From NCBI GenBank assembly GCA_050742535.1, contig JBOGIQ010000022.1, forward strand, positions 1 through 32,722: DNA of 32,722 nucleotides. Reading direction: 5' to 3'. The DNA comes from Gp6-AA40 sp050742535. Lineage in GTDB: Bacteria > Acidobacteriota > Vicinamibacteria > Vicinamibacterales > UBA2999. Below the pieces are notes generated by a model. That model searched no databases. It was not told the DNA's origin and worked only from the letters and a program-made list of their open reading frames with translations. The translations under genes and the position numbers were made by a program. Shown here in pieces: positions 7,389 through 18,964 of this stretch (position 1 is its first letter; every line of letters starts with the position of its first letter).

Positions 7389-8872
7389 CTACTCGCGCGT
7401 CAGTTCGGCCGCCGGAAACGGCCGCGTCTTGGCCGGGCGATCGTGATCCGCCGCGGTGCTGGCTTTCTTCCGCCTGGTGCCGATCTCATATCGCTTGATC
7501 ATTTCGTTCAGCGTGGTCGGCTTGATCTTCAGCAGTTCCGCCGCGCGCTTCTGCACTCCTCCGGCCGCTTCAAGCGTTGACTCGATCAGGCGTTTCTCGA
7601 CGTTCGTGATCACGTCCTTGAAGGAGATCCCTTCCGGCGGAACCGCGAACTTCGGGATGTGGAAGGGCGGGGCCGATCGGATGTGGTCGGGAATCAGGTC
7701 GAGGTCGATCCGGGGCTTCACGCTGAGCACGACCGCGCGTTCGATGACGTTCTCCAGCTCCCGCACGTTGCCCGGCCAGTCGTAGTCGCTCAGCACGTCG
7801 AGCGCCTCCGGCGTGATCTCGACGCCGCGCTTGTTGTTCTCCTCGCCGTACTTCTCGAGGAAGTGCTGGGTCAGCAACGGGATGTCTTCCTTGCGATCCC
7901 GGAGGGGCGGCAGGACGATATTGATGACATGGAGCCGGTAGTAGAGATCCTCGCGGAACCGGCCGTCCTCGACCATCTGGTGGAGGTCGCAGTTGGTCGC
8001 GGCAATGATCCGGACGTCGACCTTGATCGTGTCCATGCCGCCGAGGCGCATGAACTCACGCTCCTGCATGACACGCAGGAGCTTGGACTGGGTCTCCGGA
8101 GGGATATTGCCGATCTCGTCGAAGAAGATGCTGCCCTTGTCGGCGAGGTCGCAGAGGCCCTTCTTCGGATTGATCGCGCCGGTGAAGGCGCCCTTCACGT
8201 GGCCGAAGAGGGTGGACTCGAGCAGATCCGACGGCAGGTTGCCGGAGTTGACCGTGACGAACGCGCGCTCGGCCCGCGGCGAGTTCGAGTGAATCGCGCG
8301 CGCAACGAGCTCCTTGCCGGTTCCGCTTTCACCGGTCACCAGGATCGTTGAGCGGCTGGGCGCCGCCTGGAGGATCAGATCGAAGACCTGCTTCATCCGC
8401 GGACTGCCGCCGATGATCCCTGAAAACCGCCGGGACTGCGCCTGCAGCGTCTGCTTCAGCGCCGTGTTTTCGGCCACCAGCTGCCGGCGCTCGACGACGT
8501 TGCGAACGACGACCAGCACCTCGTCGTTCTTGAACGGCTTCGTGATGTAGTCGAACGCCCCGAGCTTCATCGCCGCGATGGCGGTTTCGACGCTCGCAAA
8601 GGCGGTAATCATCAGCACCGGCAGGTCGTCGTCCAGCTTCCGCAGCTCGTGCAGCGTGGCGATGCCGTCGATCCCCGGCATCATCACGTCGACGATCGCC
8701 GCGTCGAACGGCATCGACCTCGCCAGCTCCAACCCCTCTTCACCGCTGGAGGCAAGCCGCACCTGATACCCCTCGCGCGTCAACAGCGCCTCGAGGATCT
8801 CGCGCATGATCTCCTCGTCGTCCACGACGAGGATTGAGGCCGACCGGCGGACCGTGGCAGCGAGAGCGGCCA

Positions 8873-8873
<1 letters not shown>
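7389..8873 (-). CDS. Sigma-54-dependent response regulator (NtrC family)
   Basis: Output partner of the adjacent histidine kinase. The 494-residue protein has a receiver domain (about 12-125) with acidic pocket D18/D19, phosphoacceptor D62 and K112, then an AAA+ domain with Walker A GESGTGKE (181-188), the sigma-54-contacting GAFTGA loop (228-233) and Walker B IFFDE (249-253), and a C-terminal Fis-type helix-turn-helix (LEAAGGVQKRAAELLKIKPT). The usual VNCAA after Walker A reads VNSGN here. It should activate RNA polymerase containing sigma-54 at promoters with bound sites of its own. Its ATG overlaps the TAA of the kinase gene by one base (TAATG), so the two are translated together. Targets are unknown; no obvious -24/-12 promoter was picked out in this window. 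Confidence 0.95.
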
Positions 8874-11791
<2,918 letters not shown>

Positions 11792-11816
11792 TCAGATGGA
11801 GTCAAAAATTGCGCCG

Positions 11817-11858
11817 AAAATAGCTGGCAGACAGCGGCATCCCCACAATCTGCCAGCT
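11817..11858 (-). terminator. Candidate Rho-independent terminator between the barrel gene and the kinase gene
   Basis: Perfect 10-bp inverted repeat, AGCTGGCAGA (11822-11831) with TCTGCCAGCT (11849-11858), separated by a 17-base loop. Read on the minus strand it is followed by ATTTT, so it would end transcripts from the barrel gene at 11879. The long loop and short T run make it moderate; some read-through into the kinase gene is possible. Confidence 0.45.
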
Positions 11859-11862
11859 TCGC

Positions 11863-11878
11863 GGGTCCGCGCGGACCC
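11863..11878. repeat. Perfect 16-bp palindrome abutting a stop codon
   Basis: GGGTCCGC followed directly by GCGGACCC, with no spacer, next to the stop codon of the barrel gene at 11879. Without a loop it is a poor hairpin but a good dimer-binding site. No T run follows on either strand. Confidence 0.5.
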
Positions 11879-13753
11879 TTAAAACCTGACCGTCACGCCG
11901 CCGAGAATCCGCTTCGGCGGCTGCACGACGAGCGATTCGTCGTACACCGATCCATCAAACGCGTCGTCGCCAAACATGTTGCTGACCGCGGCAAGCATCT
12001 CCCAGCTCGCGTTCGCAAAACGGAGGAACGGCAGCGACTGATTGACCTGCACGTTGAAGCGGGCGTTCCGCAGCGAGCTCGAAAACGTGTCGTGCCCGCG
12101 CGCGTAGGTGTTGTTGACCTTGTACACGACGAACACCCGCGTCGCGGACGGCGCGACAACGCTGTCGAACGTCGCGGTCACATCGTGGACGCGCTCATTG
12201 TCGCGCAGCGCGGCGGGCACCAGCGCGGCAAGCGCCAGCGCATCGCGCGCATTGCCGGACCACTCGGTCGCGGCCTGCGTGTAGTCCACGGAGGCGCGCG
12301 CGCTGTTCGTCACCGCCCGACTGATGCTCACGCCCCAACCCCGTGCGGAAAAATCGCCCGCCGAGCCGACGTGGTAGTGGCCGACGCCGCGGACGGAGTC
12401 GGGCAGCGCCAGGCCGAACATGGTGACGGTCTGATCCTCGACGTTCTGGCGGAAGGCGCGCACGCCGACGACGAACATGCCAGGCCATTGACGCTCAGCT
12501 GAGACTTCGACGTGATCGACGCGCTCCGGCCGGAACGCGGCGCGCGAGATCTGCGAGAACGTCCGCTCCGGGGGCAGCCACAGTCCCGTTGACGAGGGAG
12601 TGAATTCGCCGGCGCCGGGAGCCATCTCACGATGCGACACAACGGCGCGCACCTTCAGCGGATCGCGCGCCAGCGGCTGGACTGTCACGCTCGCGCGTGG
12701 GCTGAGCAGGCTGGGATCCTCCAGGTAGTCGTACCGCGCATACTGAGCGCCGTAGCCAACGCGGACGCGCGGGAGCAGCGACCAGTTGTCGTAGGCGTAC
12801 ATCACGCCGACATTGCGGCCGGCGTCGCTCATCGCCTGGAGCGCCTCCGTATTGGCTCCCAGGTAGCGCTGCGTGCTGTAGGACACGCCCGCTTCATAGG
12901 CGTGCGCCGCGTCGGCGTTCCGCCGATACGAACCGGACACGATCCAGGACGCCAGGTCGCCCTGCGTCAGGGTTCCGTTCATCAACCAGTCGCCGCCGCG
13001 GCCCGGCACCACGAGAGCCATATACGCCACGGCGTGCGGCGCGGCCGCATCGAGCGCAAACAGATCCTGCGGGCGATCGAACGCACTGGTCGTCAGCAGG
13101 TTGATCTGGCCGTTGACGGCGAGGTCGGCGAAAAGCGAGGTCGCCAGCCGGGCAGGGCTGCCGACGGCGCGGCCGAGCCGCTGCAGCGAGTCTTCGAACA
13201 GCGAGTCGTCGTCCCGCGCGGCCACCGCTATCGTCTGTCCTGACTCCTTCAGCACACTGCGCTTCGCGTGACGCAGCCTCCACGCCCGTTCGTCGTGATC
13301 GTGCTCGGCGGGTTCGCCCGCCGGAACGGTGCCGCCGACGCCAGCGGTCAGGACCTTGGATGGCTCGATCGGTGCGGCCGTACGTGTCAGGGACAGGGTA
13401 TGGACAGTCGCCTGCCCTGCGCCAACCTGGATGACCTGAGCCTTGGCCGGCACGTAGCCCTGCAGGTGCGCGCGAACCAGATACGGTCCGAGCGACAGGT
13501 TCCGGAACGCGAACTTGCCTTGCGCATCGGTCGTCGCAAAGAGCGCCGTTGCGCCGACCGCGGAAACAACCACGCCGGCCAACGGCTGCCCTTTGTCGTC
13601 TTCGACAATCCCGCGAATCTCTCCCTGGGGCACGGAAGAGACGGTCGGCACCGCCTGGAACCGCGCGCGGTTGGGTAGCTGCGCGAACGCAGGCGACGCC
13701 GCGGCACTCGCCACGAGCCCGAGAACACACCAACGGGTGATGAGCCGGATCAT
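11879..13753 (-). CDS. Secreted outer-membrane barrel protein with carboxypeptidase-regulatory-like domain (TonB-receptor-like, no plug)
   Basis: A 624-residue exported protein. Signal peptide about 1-24 (cleavage after PAFA), then a carboxypeptidase-regulatory-like beta-sandwich (about 44-125, GEIRGIVEDDKGQPLAGVVVSAVG), a linker with a His/Asp-rich patch (EHDHDERAWRLRHAKRS), and a long stretch of alternating beta strands ending in GGVTVRF, whose terminal Phe is the usual signal for outer-membrane insertion. Acidobacterial TonB-dependent receptors start in the same way but are about 1000 residues and contain a plug domain; no plug is recognisable here and the barrel is shorter. No TonB box was seen. 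It is the second gene of a two-gene unit, 45 bp after the secreted-protein gene, with GAGAGGC upstream of ATG. Ligand is unknown. Confidence 0.75.
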   Translation of the reverse strand: MIRLITRWCVLGLVASAAASPAFAQLPNRARFQAVPTVSSVPQGEIRGIVEDDKGQPLAGVVVSAVGATALFATTDAQGKFAFRNLSLGPYLVRAHLQGYVPAKAQVIQVGAGQATVHTLSLTRTAAPIEPSKVLTAGVGGTVPAGEPAEHDHDERAWRLRHAKRSVLKESGQTIAVAARDDDSLFEDSLQRLGRAVGSPARLATSLFADLAVNGQINLLTTSAFDRPQDLFALDAAAPHAVAYMALVVPGRGGDWLMNGTLTQGDLASWIVSGSYRRNADAAHAYEAGVSYSTQRYLGANTEALQAMSDAGRNVGVMYAYDNWSLLPRVRVGYGAQYARYDYLEDPSLLSPRASVTVQPLARDPLKVRAVVSHREMAPGAGEFTPSSTGLWLPPERTFSQISRAAFRPERVDHVEVSAERQWPGMFVVGVRAFRQNVEDQTVTMFGLALPDSVRGVGHYHVGSAGDFSARGWGVSISRAVTNSARASVDYTQAATEWSGNARDALALAALVPAALRDNERVHDVTATFDSVVAPSATRVFVVYKVNNTYARGHDTFSSSLRNARFNVQVNQSLPFLRFANASWEMLAAVSNMFGDDAFDGSVYDESLVVQPPKRILGGVTVRF

Positions 13754-13798
13754 CGATCGCCTCTCAAGCGCGGAATCGGGTCAGTTCCGTTCCGCGCG

Positions 13799-14890
13799 CT
13801 AGCCAGTCACCGTGAAGGTCACGTTCTGCGTAACCACCTTACCACTAGGCTTGTCGGTCACCTTGATTTCGAGACGGTAGTCGCCGGCCGGAAACGGCGC
13901 CATCGGGATGATGAGGCTTCCCGGCAGCTGGTGTCCCGCCGTCATGTTGAACTCCGGTGGCAGCGTCTTCGCGTTCAGCTCCTGTGGCTGGGTCTTGTTG
14001 AAGTACTTCTCAGTGCCGTCCGGCTGCCGCAGATGGAAATTGAAGTCGATCAGCACGTCCGGCTTGCCGGCCGCCGCTGTCGCACCATACACCCAGAAAA
14101 TCACCTGCAGTTCGTTGTTCTTTCCGAAGCGACCGTCCTTCGACGGAACAATCCGCATCGGGCCGAACACATAGGGATTGGCCTCCTGTTCGGCAGCCGA
14201 GAGCTGGCCGCTGACCGGTTCGACCGTCGTGGCCAGAATGACGCTGCTCGTCTGCAAATCCGGCTTGTTGAAATCAGGCGCGAGGACGGCGTGACGAAGC
14301 AGTCCGTTCCTGGCGGCGGGCGCCGCGGGCGGATTCGCCGGCTTGGCCGTCGGCGCCGTCGAGCGCTCCCTCACCGCGACGAACAATTCGTAGTCACCGG
14401 GAGGCAGTGCAATCGCTCGCGTGATGCGGCCGTCCGCCGGCTTCTGCAGGTAGTTCACGTTGTCCCACGAGTATCGCGGCGGCGCCGGCGACTGGGCTGG
14501 CTTGCTGCCCGCCGGTGGAGGCGTCAATGCCGACACAACCGCCGGAAGCTGACCCTTCTCAACCGCGCGGACATAAACGCCGACCTCCGAGGTCCGGACT
14601 GACGCGGGATCGAAAGTGACCGTAAAAGGAACGTAGACGCCGTTCTGTCCCCTGATCAAATGGGCGGAGTCCCACTTCAGCGCGATGTCGCCTTGCGCGG
14701 TGTCGCCGGCCTGGACGGTTGGTGCCGCCAGAATCGCGGCATCCACCATCTGCACGAGCGCAACGGTGTCCGGATCGGGCGCCTTCGGCGCCTCTTTCTG
14801 GTTGGTGTTGGCGCGTTGCGCGACCACCGGCCCCGCGGAGAACAACAGTGCCAGAGCCAGCGCCGGCCCGGGCAGCTGACGGATGTTCAT
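13799..14890 (-). CDS. Secreted protein of unknown function with repeated beta-sandwich character
   Basis: A 363-residue protein with a clear signal peptide (about 1-24, ending PVVAQ), a Pro/Ala-rich middle, and two stretches that look like Ig-like sandwiches. The C-terminal one (PAGDYRLEIKVTDKPSGK near residues 335-354) resembles, from memory, the C-terminal part of GWxTD-type proteins of Acidobacteria, but the GWxTD motif itself is absent. No catalytic residues are evident. ATG at 14890 has a good ribosome-binding site (AGAGGAGT, 14893-14900) and a good promoter upstream. It is the first gene of a unit with the outer-membrane barrel gene, so a periplasmic or surface partner role is plausible. 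Function unassigned. Confidence 0.72.
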   Translation of the reverse strand: MNIRQLPGPALALALLFSAGPVVAQRANTNQKEAPKAPDPDTVALVQMVDAAILAAPTVQAGDTAQGDIALKWDSAHLIRGQNGVYVPFTVTFDPASVRTSEVGVYVRAVEKGQLPAVVSALTPPPAGSKPAQSPAPPRYSWDNVNYLQKPADGRITRAIALPPGDYELFVAVRERSTAPTAKPANPPAAPAARNGLLRHAVLAPDFNKPDLQTSSVILATTVEPVSGQLSAAEQEANPYVFGPMRIVPSKDGRFGKNNELQVIFWVYGATAAAGKPDVLIDFNFHLRQPDGTEKYFNKTQPQELNAKTLPPEFNMTAGHQLPGSLIIPMAPFPAGDYRLEIKVTDKPSGKVVTQNVTFTVTG

Positions 14891-14942
14891 GAACTCCTCT
14901 ACTTCCCTCCGCGGTCAGGGTCCCCGGAGAACGAATCCAATA

Positions 14943-14955
14943 AGCCGAATCGGCT
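14943..14955. promoter_or_regulatory. Operator-like palindrome at the start of the secreted-protein operon
   Basis: AGCCGA-A-TCGGCT is a perfect 6-bp inverted repeat with one central base. It starts one base downstream of the -10 box on the minus strand and covers the expected transcription start (near 14950), where a repressor would block RNA polymerase. It has the same 6-1-6 geometry as the palindrome before rpsU. Confidence 0.4.
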
Positions 14956-14956
14956 G

Positions 14957-14986
14957 ATCATAGGCACCTCGCAAAAGCCAAGTCAA
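14957..14986 (-). promoter_or_regulatory. Candidate sigma-70 promoter of the secreted-protein/barrel operon
   Basis: On the minus strand, TTGACT (14981-14986) and TATGAT (14957-14962) are separated by 18 bp; both match the consensus at five of six positions. A leader of about 60 bases would precede the ATG at 14890. Confidence 0.6.
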
Positions 14987-14995
14987 CGCGCGCAA

Positions 14996-15004
14996 TGCTA
15001 AGAT
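14996..15004 (+). promoter_or_regulatory. Candidate extended -10 promoter of glgC
   Basis: TGC-TAAGAT (14996-15004) resembles an extended -10 element, 30 bp before the glgC ATG. There is no matching -35. The ATG at 15035 also lacks a clear ribosome-binding site. Confidence 0.35.
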
Positions 15005-15034
15005 CGCGACCCCAGCGCGCGGGCGACCCTGATC

Positions 15035-16324
15035 ATGATCCTCGACGACGTTCTCGTCATTTTGCTCGCTGGCGGCGCCGGAGAACGTCTTTTTCCGCTC
15101 ACCAGAGACCGCGCAAAACCGGCCGTCTACTTCGGCGGACCCTACCGGATTGTCGATTTCACGCTCAGCAATTGCGTGAACTCCGGCCTGCGGCGGATCT
15201 TCATCTGCACCCAGTACAAGTCGCTGTCGCTCAACCGCCACATCCGGATGGGCTGGAACGTCGTGTCCGAGGAGCTCGGCGAGTTCATCGAAATCCTCGC
15301 CCCTCAGAAGCGCGTCGGCGAGCATTGGTACCTCGGCACGGCCGACGCCGTGTACCAGAACCTCTATTCGGTGACGCGTGAGGCGCCGAGCCACGTCATC
15401 GTGCTGTCGGGCGATCACGTCTACAAGATGGATTACGCGAAGATGCTTCGCTACCATCTCGAAAAGAACGCCGACGCCACGATTGCGACGATCGAAATAC
15501 CTGCCGGCGACGCCAGCCGTTTTGGGGTCGTGGGCGTTGACGCGTCCGAGCTGGTCGTCGAATTCCAGGAAAAACCAACCAACCCGCGGCTCGCACCCGG
15601 CGCCAGCGACGTCGCGCTCGCGTCGATGGGTATCTACATCTTCAAGGCCGACGTCCTGGTCCGCGCTCTGGAGGACGACGCCACGCGGGCCGACAGCGAA
15701 CACGACTTCGGCAGGAACATCCTGCCCGCGCTCATTCAGCAGGGCCCGGTCTTTTCGTACCGTTTCTACGACGAGAACAAGAAGTCAGCGAAGTACTGGC
15801 GCGACATCGGCACGCTCGACGCCTATTTCGACGCCAGCATGGACCTGTGCCAGGTCAACCCGGAGTTCAACCTGTACGATCCCGAATGGCCGCTGCGCAC
15901 CTACCAGCCGCAGGCGCCACCGGCGAAGTTCGTCTTCGCCGAGCAGGACAGGCGATGCGGGCAGGCGCTCGATTCGATCATCTCGAGCGGCTGCATCATT
16001 TCCGGGAGCCGTGTGAAGGGCAGCGTGCTGTGCCCGAACGTGCGCGTCCACAGCTTCTGTGACATCGATCAGACGATCCTGATGCCCGGTGTGCGCGTCG
16101 GCCGTCACGCCCGGATCCGCCGCGCGATCGTCGATCGCGACGTCCTCATTCCACGCGGCGCGCTGATCGGCTTCGACGCCGCCGAAGACCGTCGTCGTCA
16201 CACGGTGACCGAGGGCGGTGTGGTTGTGGTGACGGCAGACGATGAACCGTTAATCGGTCCGATCAGCGACGACGCGCTGCGCGCAGAGGCGGATGCGGAT
16301 CGCAGAGGGGCAGCATCGGCCTGA
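15035..16324 (+). CDS. glgC: Glucose-1-phosphate adenylyltransferase (ADP-glucose pyrophosphorylase)
   Basis: Makes ADP-glucose for glycogen synthesis and is the usual control point of that pathway. The 429-residue protein has the nucleotidyltransferase motif LLAGGAGERLFPLTRDRAKPAV near the N-terminus, then GGPYRIVDFTLSNCVNSGLRRI, the sugar-phosphate-binding FQEKPTNP, and a C-terminal left-handed beta-helix with hexapeptide-type repeats (GCIISGSRVKGSVLCPNVRV). Length is normal for bacterial GlgC. The start codon lies 2 bp before the eno start at the other end: TGA at 16322-16324 is followed by CT and the eno ATG, so the two genes are one unit. No glgA, glgB or glgP is in the window. Confidence 0.97.
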   Translation: MILDDVLVILLAGGAGERLFPLTRDRAKPAVYFGGPYRIVDFTLSNCVNSGLRRIFICTQYKSLSLNRHIRMGWNVVSEELGEFIEILAPQKRVGEHWYLGTADAVYQNLYSVTREAPSHVIVLSGDHVYKMDYAKMLRYHLEKNADATIATIEIPAGDASRFGVVGVDASELVVEFQEKPTNPRLAPGASDVALASMGIYIFKADVLVRALEDDATRADSEHDFGRNILPALIQQGPVFSYRFYDENKKSAKYWRDIGTLDAYFDASMDLCQVNPEFNLYDPEWPLRTYQPQAPPAKFVFAEQDRRCGQALDSIISSGCIISGSRVKGSVLCPNVRVHSFCDIDQTILMPGVRVGRHARIRRAIVDRDVLIPRGALIGFDAAEDRRRHTVTEGGVVVVTADDEPLIGPISDDALRAEADADRRGAASA

Positions 16325-16326
16325 CT

Positions 16327-17634
16327 ATGCGAATCACTCGAGTGGTCGCGCGCGAGATTCTGGACTCGCGCGGCAATCCCACGGTGGAAGTCGATCTCTC
16401 CGTCAACGGCGCGGTCGGGCGGGCAGCAGTTCCGTCCGGTGCGTCGACCGGCGAGCGCGAGGCGCTCGAGCTGCGCGACGGCGACAAGACACGGTATCTC
16501 GGCAAGGGAGTGCGCCGCGCCGTCGCCAACGTCAACGGCGAGATCGCTGCAGCCATCCAGGGCAAGGCCTTCGACCAGCGCACGCTGGATCAGGCGCTGA
16601 TCGCGCTCGATGGCACGCCGACGAAGAGCCGCCTCGGCGCCAACGCGCTGCTCGGCGTCTCGATGGCCGCGGCGCGCGCGGGGGCAGCCGCCGATGGCAT
16701 TCCGCTGTACCGGCACATCGCCCGATTAGCCGGCGCGGAGTCGGCGAACCTGCTGCCGGTGCCGATGATGAACATCCTGAACGGAGGCGCGCACGCCGAC
16801 AGCAGCGTCGACTTCCAGGAATTCATGGTCCTGCCGGCGGGCATGCCGACGTTCGGTGACGCGCTCCGCGCCGGCGTCGAGATCTTCCATGCGCTGCGCG
16901 GCATCCTGAAAAAGGCCGGACACTCCACCGGCGTCGGCGACGAAGGAGGTTTCGCCCCGAATCTCCGATCGAACCGCGAGGCACTGGATGTCGTCGTGGA
17001 GGCGATTCGCGCCGCGGGACTCAAGGCCGGAGACGAGGTGTTTCTCGCGCTCGACGTGGCGTCCAGCGAACTGTGGGATGGCGGCGCCTACGTCTTCACC
17101 AAATCGAAAGAACCGACGCGGTCATCCGCCGACATGGTGGCGCTGTACGAGGAATGGACGCGTCAGTACCCGATCGTCTCCATCGAAGACGGGGTCGCCG
17201 AAAGCGACTGGGATGGCTGGAAGGCGCTGACGCGCGCGCTCGGCGATCGCGTTCAGCTGGTAGGCGACGACGTGTTCGTGACCAATCCGGACATCCTGAA
17301 GAAGGGCATCGCGGAGGGCGTGGGGAATGCGCTGCTCGTGAAGCTCAACCAGATCGGCACGGTGACGGAGACGCTCGATGCGATGGCGCTCGCCCGCCAG
17401 GCCGGATACGCCACGGTAATCTCGCACCGGTCGGGCGAAACGGAAGACACCACCATCGCCGACCTCGCCGTCGGCACGTCAGCTGGACAGATCAAAACGG
17501 GCTCGGCCAGCCGCAGCGACCGGATTGCCAAATACAATCAGCTTCTGCGGATCGAGGAAGAGCTCGGGCCTGCCGCGCGCTACGCGGGACGAAGCGCGAT
17601 TCGCCAGCTCGCGCGCACGTGGCTTCCGCCTTAA
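16327..17634 (+). CDS. eno: Enolase
   Basis: Interconverts 2-phosphoglycerate and phosphoenolpyruvate. The 435-residue protein carries all family landmarks: ILDSRGNPTVEVDL, GASTGEREALELRD, MNILNGGAHADSSVDFQEFM, GDEGGFAPN, the catalytic Lys in VKLNQIGTVTET, and SHRSGETEDTTIADLAVG. It lies between glgC (2 bp upstream) and gpmA (58 bp downstream), so the genes of lower glycolysis and glycogen synthesis are grouped. Its last few codons (TWLPP and the stop) fall inside a dispersed palindrome, showing that the repeat has become part of the coding end of the gene. Confidence 0.98.
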   Translation: MRITRVVAREILDSRGNPTVEVDLSVNGAVGRAAVPSGASTGEREALELRDGDKTRYLGKGVRRAVANVNGEIAAAIQGKAFDQRTLDQALIALDGTPTKSRLGANALLGVSMAAARAGAAADGIPLYRHIARLAGAESANLLPVPMMNILNGGAHADSSVDFQEFMVLPAGMPTFGDALRAGVEIFHALRGILKKAGHSTGVGDEGGFAPNLRSNREALDVVVEAIRAAGLKAGDEVFLALDVASSELWDGGAYVFTKSKEPTRSSADMVALYEEWTRQYPIVSIEDGVAESDWDGWKALTRALGDRVQLVGDDVFVTNPDILKKGIAEGVGNALLVKLNQIGTVTETLDAMALARQAGYATVISHRSGETEDTTIADLAVGTSAGQIKTGSASRSDRIAKYNQLLRIEEELGPAARYAGRSAIRQLARTWLPP

Positions 17635-17683
17635 GGCGGAAGCCACGGCGGTGGCGGAAGGCACGAACGTCGGCGGAAGCCAC
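17618..17683 (+). repeat. Dispersed palindromic element overlapping the end of eno
   Basis: The core is a perfect 30-bp inverted repeat (17618-17647) built on CTTCCGCC-TTAA-GGCGGAAG (17623-17642). It is followed by ACGGCGGTGGCGGAAGGCAC and then a third arm GGCGGAAGCCAC ending at 17683. The same core occurs at 18492 and a variant at 23175. The eno stop codon is the TAA in the centre. Its frame translates to FRLKAEATAVAE, which I recall from many Vicinamibacteria proteins. Confidence 0.85.
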
Positions 17684-17692
17684 AGGAGGTTC

Positions 17693-18442
17693 ATGTTCCG
17701 CGTTGTTTTGCTGCGTCACGGTGAAAGCACCTGGAATCAGGAAAACCGCTTCACCGGCTGGATCGACGTTGATCTCACCGACAAAGGGCGCGCGGAAGCG
17801 CGCGAGGCGGGCCGCCTCATGGCGGCAGAGCGGTTCGAGTTCGACGTTGCCTACACATCACTGCTGAAGCGCGCCGTCCGGACGTTATGGATCGCGCTCG
17901 ACGAGATGGACATGATGTGGATTCCGGTCCACAAGTCCTGGCAGCTGAATGAGCGCCATTACGGCGCCCTCCAGGGGTTGAACAAGGCTGAAACCGCCGC
18001 GGAGCACGGTGAGCGGCAGGTGAAAATCTGGCGCCGCAGCTACGACATTCCGCCGCCGCCGCTGCCCGATAACGATCCGGATCATCCATCGCACGACCGG
18101 CGGTACACGACGTCGATCCCGGACGACCAGATTCCGTCCACCGAATCGTTGAAGGACACGGTGGCCCGCTTCATCCCCTATTGGGAATCCACAATCGCGC
18201 CGGACATCAAGGCGGGAAAGCACGTCCTCATTGCGGCGCACGGCAACAGCCTCCGGGCACTTGTCAAACATCTGGAAAAGATGTCCGACGAGCAGATCGT
18301 CGAGCTGAATATTCCGACCGGCATTCCGCTCGTGTATCAGCTCAACGACGATCTGCGCTCCCTGAACAAGATCTATCTCGGGGATCCCGAGACGGCGCGC
18401 AAGAAGGCGGAAGCGATGGCGAACCAGGGCAAGGCCCGGTGA
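17693..18442 (+). CDS. gpmA: 2,3-bisphosphoglycerate-dependent phosphoglycerate mutase
   Basis: Converts 3- and 2-phosphoglycerate, the step before enolase. The 249-residue protein has the normal length of the cofactor-dependent (dPGM) family and its motifs: LLRHGESTWNQENRFTGWIDVDLT with phospho-His H9, the segment ERHYGALQGLNKAE, and AAHGNSLRALVKHLE with the second catalytic His. The start is ATG at 17693, since AGGAGGT lies at 17684-17690 and the protein begins on the family N-terminus. The frame is also open upstream, but that part is only repeat-derived sequence. The gene is the last of glgC-eno-gpmA and is followed 2 bp later by a strong terminator. Confidence 0.97.
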   Translation: MFRVVLLRHGESTWNQENRFTGWIDVDLTDKGRAEAREAGRLMAAERFEFDVAYTSLLKRAVRTLWIALDEMDMMWIPVHKSWQLNERHYGALQGLNKAETAAEHGERQVKIWRRSYDIPPPPLPDNDPDHPSHDRRYTTSIPDDQIPSTESLKDTVARFIPYWESTIAPDIKAGKHVLIAAHGNSLRALVKHLEKMSDEQIVELNIPTGIPLVYQLNDDLRSLNKIYLGDPETARKKAEAMANQGKAR

Positions 18443-18444
18443 AG

Positions 18445-18480
18445 AACAAGGGCGGCCGCGAGGCCGCCCTTGTTGTGTTT
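18445..18480 (+). terminator. Rho-independent terminator after gpmA
   Basis: Perfect 13-bp stem, AACAAGGGCGGCC (18445-18457) with GGCCGCCCTTGTT (18462-18474), closed by a GCGA tetraloop and followed by GTGTTT. It starts 2 bp after the gpmA stop. The loop is identical to that of the terminator at 3487. Confidence 0.9.
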
Positions 18481-18491
18481 CCGATGTTTCT

Positions 18492-18511
18492 CTTCCGCCT
18501 GAAGGCGGAAG
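18492..18511. repeat. Dispersed palindromic element, second copy
   Basis: CTTCCGCCT (18492-18500) and AGGCGGAAG (18503-18511) form a 9-bp stem with a 2-base loop, followed by CTACG. It lies between the gpmA terminator and the end of the minus-strand gene at 18519. Confidence 0.8.
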
Positions 18512-18518
18512 CTACGAA

Positions 18519-18827
18519 TCAGCCGTTATCCACCGTCTCTTTGGCCTCGTCCGCGCCGATGCGGAGCGAGCGCAGGAAGCGGCGGTCATTGGTAGTAAGC
18601 TCGAATGTTTTCCGCGCCGGGAGGAGCCGTGCCGGCGTGGTGATCTTGGTCACCGCTGCCCCGTTGTTCCGGTTCACGAAGCCGACCACGGCTTCGAGGG
18701 TCACACGCATGTCGTACCCGGCCTCCCGGGCGCGCGCACGGCACGCTTCCACCTGCGGGTTTTCAGCCACAGCGGCAGCAATCGCGTCGGCCAGCTCTTT
18801 CGCGAACCGGTTCACGACGTCATCCAT
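18519..18827 (-). CDS. Small protein of unknown function
   Basis: A 102-residue acidic-to-neutral protein, not recognised. It begins MDDVVNRFAKELADAIAAAVAENPQVEACRARAREAGYD, a long helical stretch, followed by a short basic middle part and FELTTNDRRFLRSLRI near the C-terminus. There are no membrane segments, signal peptide or metal motifs (a single Cys). The start is taken as ATG at 18827 because AGGAGGAG lies just upstream (18833-18840); the frame is open six codons further. The strong ribosome-binding site and the amphipathic helices argue that it is a real gene. It is divergent from the methylmalonyl-CoA mutase gene. Confidence 0.7.
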   Translation of the reverse strand: MDDVVNRFAKELADAIAAAVAENPQVEACRARAREAGYDMRVTLEAVVGFVNRNNGAAVTKITTPARLLPARKTFELTTNDRRFLRSLRIGADEAKETVDNG

Positions 18828-18948
18828 TCCTGCTCCTCCTAGCACCCGCCGCCGGGCCGGGATCCGGGGCGTCTCCCGATCCGAACCTGTTCAGGCCGGG
18901 GAGGCGTGACAGGGATCGAGCGCCAAAGTGTTTCATTTATAGGGGGTT

Positions 18949-18964
18949 AGCCTTAATGAAGGCT
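18949..18964 (+). promoter_or_regulatory. Small hairpin upstream of the mutase gene
   Basis: AGCCTT-AATG-AAGGCT forms a 6-bp stem with a 4-base loop, 29 bp before the mutase start codon. It could be an operator or a leader hairpin. The AT-rich TTTCATTTATAG just upstream may hold a promoter, but no convincing -35/-10 pair is seen. Confidence 0.3.

Noticed and set aside
17525..17692. Upstream extension of the gpmA frame
   Set aside because: It lies in the end of eno and the palindromic repeat; the ribosome-binding site at 17684 points to ATG at 17693.
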